Of a stretch of 64,000 nt of DNA, positions 60,646 to 64,000 are shown piece by piece. The stretch covers positions 20,147 through 84,146 of the forward strand of contig DAIROT010000003.1 of NCBI GenBank assembly GCA_036806345.1, read 5' to 3'. The notes beneath the pieces were generated by a model. It worked only from the letters and a program-made list of their open reading frames with translations. It ran no database searches and was not told where the DNA came from. Position 1 is the stretch's first letter. Every line of letters starts with the position of its first letter. This stretch comes from QHCF01 sp003244275 (lineage in GTDB: Bacteria > Actinomycetota > Acidimicrobiia > Acidimicrobiales > QHCF01). A program made the position numbers and the translations under genes.

Positions 60646-61321
60646 GAGCAAGCAAACGTACTATAACAATAGTGCCAGATCAAGCAGTAGTGCCAGATCA
60701 ACAGTACGGCGACACCCGGAGCGAGCTGTGTATGATCGACGGGAGGTGTGGGCCATCCTCGATCGGGGACTGGTGGCCCACGTGGGTGTGGCACTGGATC
60801 AGGGACCAGTCGTGATTCCCATGATCTACGCTCGCTCCGACGACACCTTGTACCTCCATGGCGCCCCGGTCAGCCGGCTGCTCCGAGCCTTGGCGGACGG
60901 GGCGGCCACGTGTGTGACTGTGACCCTGGTCGACGGCCTGGTCCTGGCCCGGTCGGCCCTGCGTCACTCGATGAACTTTCGATCGGTGACTGCCTTTGGG
61001 ACGGCCCGGCCGGTAGTTGGGGCGGGAGAGAAGGCCCGGGCCCTCGCCCTGGTTCTCGAGCACATCGCTGAGGGCCGGGCCAGCGAGGTTCGCCCTCCCA
61101 ACCAGGCCGAACTGGCCGCCACGGCAGTGATCAGCTTCACCATCGCAGAGGCGTCGGCCAAGGTGCGATACGGGCCACCGATGGACAAGCCGGGCGACCT
61201 CGACCTGGTGGTGTGGGCCGGAGAGCTCCCGCTTCGTGTGTCCGCCGGGCCACCGGTAGCCGCTCCCGATCTGGGCTCTGAATTGACCATACCCCCCTCG
61301 ATCATCGGATGGACCAGATGA
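60644..61321 (+). CDS. Pyridoxamine 5'-phosphate oxidase-fold flavin protein
   Basis: A 225-residue split-barrel protein of the PNPOx-like/Nim-related group. RRHPERAVYDRREVWAILD, VALDQGPVVIPMIYARSDDT, LYLHGAPVSRLLRAL and VTLVDGLVLARSALRHSMNF are family segments that bind a flavin such as FMN or F420. Genes of this kind are often found divergent from MocR regulators. The true PNP oxidase signature is absent, so pyridoxine oxidation is doubtful. No in-frame start exists after the operator repeats before the conserved domain, so ATG 60644 is used. Ser/Arg-rich residues 9-20 come from the repeats. Confidence 0.78.
   Translation: MSKQTYYNNSARSSSSARSTVRRHPERAVYDRREVWAILDRGLVAHVGVALDQGPVVIPMIYARSDDTLYLHGAPVSRLLRALADGAATCVTVTLVDGLVLARSALRHSMNFRSVTAFGTARPVVGAGEKARALALVLEHIAEGRASEVRPPNQAELAATAVISFTIAEASAKVRYGPPMDKPGDLDLVVWAGELPLRVSAGPPVAAPDLGSELTIPPSIIGWTR
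60660..60701. promoter_or_regulatory. mocR -10 box and direct-repeat operator
   Basis: On the minus strand TATAGT (60665-60660) is a good -10 box 14 bases before the mocR ATG. Upstream of it AGTGCCAGATCAA occurs twice, at 60671-60683 and 60689-60701, with an 18-base period. Tandem direct repeats are usual for MocR/PdxR operators. The repeats are also codons of the PNPOx-like gene. Confidence 0.55.
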
Positions 61322-61335
61322 TCGAGGGGGGTATG
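61288..61335. terminator. 19-bp perfect inverted repeat between converging genes
   Basis: CATACCCCCCTCGATCATC (61288-61306) and its exact complement (61317-61335) are separated by ten bases. The stop codon of the PNPOx-like gene lies in the right arm, and the converging wall-hydrolase gene ends 29 bases beyond. It can act in both directions, but no T tract follows, so it would be a hairpin-only or factor-assisted terminator. Confidence 0.6.
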
Positions 61336-61363
61336 GAAGAGCAATGAGGCGGTGGTGGCTCCC

Positions 61364-63454
61364 TCAGCCCACCCGACCGTAACCCATGGGGGTGCCGTCG
61401 TAGGTGATCGACTGGGTCTGAACGTTGGTGCCGGAGTGATTGGCTGCGACTACCTGACCGTTGCCGATGTACATGGCGTTATGGCCCGGCTGGGGGCCTC
61501 CGCTGTTGTCGTAGAAGACGATGTCTCCCGGCTGGAGCTGACTGGCCGAGATGCGGGTGGTGGCCTCGTACTGTGCCACGCTGTTGTGCGGCAGGTTGAC
61601 ACCGGCGGCCGCCCAGGCGTACATGATCAGACCCGAGCAGTCGAAGCCGCCGGAGCCAGCTCCGCCGTAAAGATAGGGAACTCCGACCTCGGCTAGAGCC
61701 GTCCCTACCGCCGTGGCACCCTTGGATGAGGATGCCGCCGCCGGCCGGGGAGCCGACGTGGAGGCTGCGGCGGGCGCCTGACTGGTTGCTCCGCCGGTGG
61801 CCAGCACCTGGCCCACGACGATGACGTTGGGGTTGCTGATGTGGTTGGCGGCAGCCAGGGCGGCCACCGTGGTGCCAGAGCGTTGGGCAATGGCGGCGAG
61901 GGTGTCACCGGCCTTGACCGTGTAGGAGCCGTTTGGGATGGACGAAGCATTGACAGGTACTGGGACGGAGGATGATGCCGCTCCACCAACTGTCAGCACT
62001 TGGCCCACGAAGATGACGTTGGGGTTGCTGATGTGGTTGGCGGCAGCCAGGGCGGCCACTGTGGTGCCAGAGCGTTGGGCAATGGCGGCCAGGGTGTCAC
62101 CGGCCTTGACCGTGTAGCTGGAGCCAGAGACGAGCGTGGACGCCTCCACCACCGTGGGCTTGGCGGCAACCGGCGTCACCACCGTCTTGGCGGCAACCGG
62201 CTCGCTGACAACCGTCTTGGGGGTTGCCTTGGCTGCCAACGTGGTGACCACAGTCTTGGGCACCGACTTGGCCGCCACTGTTGTGACGACTGTCTTGGGA
62301 ACCGTGGTCACCGCCGCCTTGGCGACGGCCTTGGCCTCGGCTTGGGCAGTTGCAGCCTTGGCCGCGGTCTGGGTAGCTGCGGCTTGCGCTGCCGCCTGGG
62401 TGGCTGCAGCCTTGGCCTCAGCCTGGGCAACTGCAGCCTTGGCCGCTGCCTGGGTGGCTGCAGCCTTGGCCGCCGCCTGGGTGGCTGCAGCCTGGGCCAT
62501 TGCCTGGTCGGACGCCTTGGCTACCATGGGAGTAACTGCCACGGTGGCGGCGCTTGATCCAGCCTGCTGCGAGCACATGGGCCAGGACGCCGAGAGGCTG
62601 GCCTCTGCTGCCAACTTCTGTGCCGCCTGGTCCTGGGTGGCCGGTGCAGCCTGACTGGGGAGCCCGGCGTAGCCGAGGCCGGACCAGGTGGCCAGCGAGA
62701 ACTGGTATGCGCCGTAATAACCGTTGCCGGTGTTGGCCCCATAGTTGCCGCCGGACTCGCATGTGCGGATGGCCTGCCACGTACCTGCGGTGGGGGAGGA
62801 AGTTGCCGCCGGAGTAGACGCTCCAGCTGCGCTGGCCAGGGATCCGATGGCTGTGGCTCCGGCGGTGGCCGCAGCCGATGCCGCCAGCGCCCGGAAGGAC
62901 TGCCTGCGAAGGTAGCCCTGCAGCAGGTTGCTTCGTTGCAACAGCGCCCGACGTACCGCTCCGGGCGAGGTGTCGTCCCCGGTCAGCCTCTCCGTCAGAG
63001 CCACCACTGTGATCAGGAGCCAACCAGCAACGCCTGCCCATAAGAAGCGGGTTACTGCCCACCGGTCGAGGAGGTGACTCGATACCCATGGAGCGGTATT
63101 CCCGCCGGTGGGCTGAACCACCCGCTTGGCGGCCTGCTCGCGCATGCGGACCAGGAGACCGACGTAGGCCGCCAGGACGCCAACCAGCACTCCAGCCATC
63201 CACCAGACGGCGTGCAGGCCGGGTAGCGATCCAAGAGCCAGGGCGATGGTGACTGAGCCGGTAAGGGAGAAGAGCATCCGGCGCCGCCGGGCGACGGCAC
63301 TGGCCACCGGCATTTGCACGAGATCTCGCTGGCCAGCGGGCGTTGCCACCTGGGGTCGCAGGCTACCCACTGGTCGGGTTGACGTACCGCCCGCAACCGG
63401 AACCTGGAGGGCCTCCTGGGGTGTGCGGTCCCTCGGGGGAGAGGCCGTCAGCAT
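61364..63454 (-). CDS. Multidomain wall hydrolase: membrane segment, Rpf-like, two LysM, NlpC/P60
   Basis: About 696 residues. Residues 55-165 hold three hydrophobic helices; a signal-like Ala-rich segment follows near 190. An Rpf/transglycosylase domain comes next (WQAIRTCESGGNYGANTGNG, catalytic Glu), then about 100 residues of Ala/Gln/Lys repeats and Thr-Val-Lys repeats. Two nearly identical LysM domains (SYTVKAGDTLAAIAQRSGTT) bind peptidoglycan, and an NlpC/P60 endopeptidase ends it (GGFDCSGLIMYAW, GHNAMYIGNGQ). Having both glycan- and peptide-cleaving modules in one chain is uncommon. The start (ATG 63454 or TTG 63463) is uncertain. Confidence 0.85.
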   Translation of the reverse strand: MLTASPPRDRTPQEALQVPVAGGTSTRPVGSLRPQVATPAGQRDLVQMPVASAVARRRRMLFSLTGSVTIALALGSLPGLHAVWWMAGVLVGVLAAYVGLLVRMREQAAKRVVQPTGGNTAPWVSSHLLDRWAVTRFLWAGVAGWLLITVVALTERLTGDDTSPGAVRRALLQRSNLLQGYLRRQSFRALAASAAATAGATAIGSLASAAGASTPAATSSPTAGTWQAIRTCESGGNYGANTGNGYYGAYQFSLATWSGLGYAGLPSQAAPATQDQAAQKLAAEASLSASWPMCSQQAGSSAATVAVTPMVAKASDQAMAQAAATQAAAKAAATQAAAKAAVAQAEAKAAATQAAAQAAATQTAAKAATAQAEAKAVAKAAVTTVPKTVVTTVAAKSVPKTVVTTLAAKATPKTVVSEPVAAKTVVTPVAAKPTVVEASTLVSGSSYTVKAGDTLAAIAQRSGTTVAALAAANHISNPNVIFVGQVLTVGGAASSSVPVPVNASSIPNGSYTVKAGDTLAAIAQRSGTTVAALAAANHISNPNVIVVGQVLATGGATSQAPAAASTSAPRPAAASSSKGATAVGTALAEVGVPYLYGGAGSGGFDCSGLIMYAWAAAGVNLPHNSVAQYEATTRISASQLQPGDIVFYDNSGGPQPGHNAMYIGNGQVVAANHSGTNVQTQSITYDGTPMGYGRVG
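61809..62118 (-). repeat. 118-bp near-identical repeat encoding the two LysM domains
   Basis: Bases 61809-61926 and 62001-62118 match with very few differences at an offset of 192 bases (64 codons). This marks a recent in-frame duplication or gene conversion of the LysM module. Confidence 0.85.
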
Positions 63455-63463
63455 TGGGGCCAA

Positions 63464-63799
63464 CTTGGGGCAACACAGCTCAGCATGGAAATCACGACGA
63501 TCAAGCTCCTTGGATCGGCCTCTTGCAAGAGGGACTCCTCAAACCGGGTCAGCCCAGACATACGGGAGCCAATCCCCGGTACTTCCGCTTGGGCGAGCAG
63601 GCTAGTACACATCGACCGACCGAGGCAATGACCTCTGTCCGTCGGCAGCCCGGCCCTCTTTTCAGCTCCTTGATAGTGTCCATCAGGCTCTACGGGCTGT
63701 GCAGCTTCGAGCAGTACGTCTGGTACTCCTTCGCTTCCAGAACGAGTCAGGCGACGCCACCGGAGACCGCCAACGCAGCGCCGCCCAACAGGACACACG
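63464..63799. other. Divergent intergenic region of 336 bases
   Basis: The region separates the wall-hydrolase gene from the UvrA-like gene. It contains CCTCTTGCAAGAGG (63519-63532), a perfect 14-bp palindrome about 60 bases upstream of the hydrolase start, which may be an operator. No ORF with convincing composition and no known riboswitch was recognised. Confidence 0.6.
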
Positions 63800-63846
63800 A
63801 TGAGCATGGACACAACAGATGGACACACGATGAGCGTGGACACAAC
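63791..63846 (+). repeat. 30-bp in-frame repeat over the start of the UvrA-like gene
   Basis: GGACACACGATGAGC followed by RTGGACACAAC occurs at 63791-63816 and 63821-63846, 30 bases apart and in frame. Each unit offers ATG and ATG/GTG codons, so four possible starts (63800, 63806, 63830, 63836) exist. Confidence 0.85.
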
Positions 63847-64000
63847 GACGGACACGCGGTCGCCCGCACTGCACGTTGCCGACAGCCACGCTTTGATCCG
63901 CGTGCACGGCGCGTGCGAGAACAACCTCAAGGACGTCAGCCTCGAGATCCCCAAGCGCCGCCTGACGGTGTTCACCGGCGTCTCCGGCTCGGGCAAGAGC
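63800..64000 (+). CDS. UvrA-like ABC ATPase, N-terminal fragment (partial)
   Basis: The gene runs off the right edge; 67 codons are seen. After a variable start come VADSHALIRVHGACENNLKDV and SLEIPKRRLTVFTGVSGSGKS, the first Walker A of the UvrA family. The wording IPKRRLTVFTGVSGSGKS is typical of the UvrA-like (UvrA2/DrrC-type) proteins often linked to drug resistance rather than of housekeeping UvrA, where the phrase is usually IPRDKLVVITGLSGSGKS. With only the N terminus visible that distinction is tentative. ATG 63800 is the most upstream start in the repeat. Confidence 0.75.
   Translation, partial: MSMDTTDGHTMSVDTTTDTRSPALHVADSHALIRVHGACENNLKDVSLEIPKRRLTVFTGVSGSGKS

Noticed and set aside
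63464..63720. ydaO-type c-di-AMP riboswitch before the wall hydrolase
   Set aside because: Such riboswitches are common before actinobacterial wall hydrolases, but the conserved GGGGTGAATC and GAACCCG blocks are not found on the minus strand.

Overview
The window is a high-GC, gene-dense stretch of an actinobacterial chromosome. Paired CofD/CofE (coenzyme F420), LprG/P55, a group I BirA beside a biotin-dependent acyl-CoA carboxylase, SecA next to a long HPF, GAF-ANTAR, PadR and MocR regulators, many GTG/TTG starts and several apparently leaderless promoters all fit Actinobacteria. The divergence of the proteins and the look of the gap-containing scaffold suggest an uncultured Acidimicrobiia-like genome; that placement is inference. 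No tRNA, rRNA, IS element, prophage or CRISPR array was recognised.

Layout. 1-3.2 kb: end of the pyrimidine cluster (carB 3' end, pyrD, pyrF). 3.2-8.3 kb, minus strand: MhuD-like haem monooxygenase, pyrE, P55-like MFS exporter with its LprG lipoprotein, AI-2E-type permease. 8.3-13.5 kb: solitary extended S18, cupin, cyclopropane-fatty-acid synthase, phospholipase C, GAF-ANTAR protein, conserved hypothetical. 13.6-16.7 kb, minus: PadR-DrrA-DrrB export operon and a nitroreductase. 16.7-23.4 kb: rhodanese-ThiF fusion, LpdA-like flavoprotein, M20 amidohydrolase, acyl-CoA carboxylase alpha chain, birA. 23.5-40.6 kb: envelope polysaccharide block (LCP ligase, RfbB/RfbD, Ugd, Uxs, WbbL-like GT2, nucleotidyltransferase, GalE-like epimerase, three GT4 enzymes, RMD), interrupted by cofE-cofD and a sulfite-oxidase pseudogene. 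40.6-50.8 kb: FtsH, CPBP protease, a large GT-C-like membrane protein, ManB, Trm112-like protein, phosphosugar isomerase, AhcY and a 27-codon small ORF. 50.8-58.4 kb: a structured leader resembling a raiA RNA, HPF, LuxR-type response regulator, SecA, RF2, FtsE (frameshifted), FtsX. 58.4-64 kb: CysQ, divergent MocR regulator/PNPOx-like pair, Rpf-LysM-LysM-NlpC/P60 wall hydrolase, start of a UvrA-like ATPase.

Functionally the window joins nucleotide-sugar supply (ManB, isomerase, nucleotidyltransferase, Ugd/Uxs, RfbB/RfbD, RMD) to glycosyl transfer and wall attachment (GT2, GT4s, LCP), with envelope lipid genes (LprG/P55, CFA synthase, acyl-CoA carboxylase) nearby. The order lpdA, M20, acc/birA, LCP, rmlD, wbbL, nucleotidyltransferase, cofD/E, manB, isomerase, ahcY, hpf, secA recalls the Mycobacterium tuberculosis Rv3240c-Rv3306c region and looks like ancient synteny.

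The most unusual signal is a set of tiny coupled ORFs. Two tandem 25-codon ORFs join rfbD to ugd, another joins ugd to uxs, and a third type precedes ftsH. Each overlaps the downstream start by ATGA, TTGA or GTGA, and the rfbD-ugd and ftsH peptides look related. A 27-codon ORF with an ideal ribosome binding site follows ahcY.
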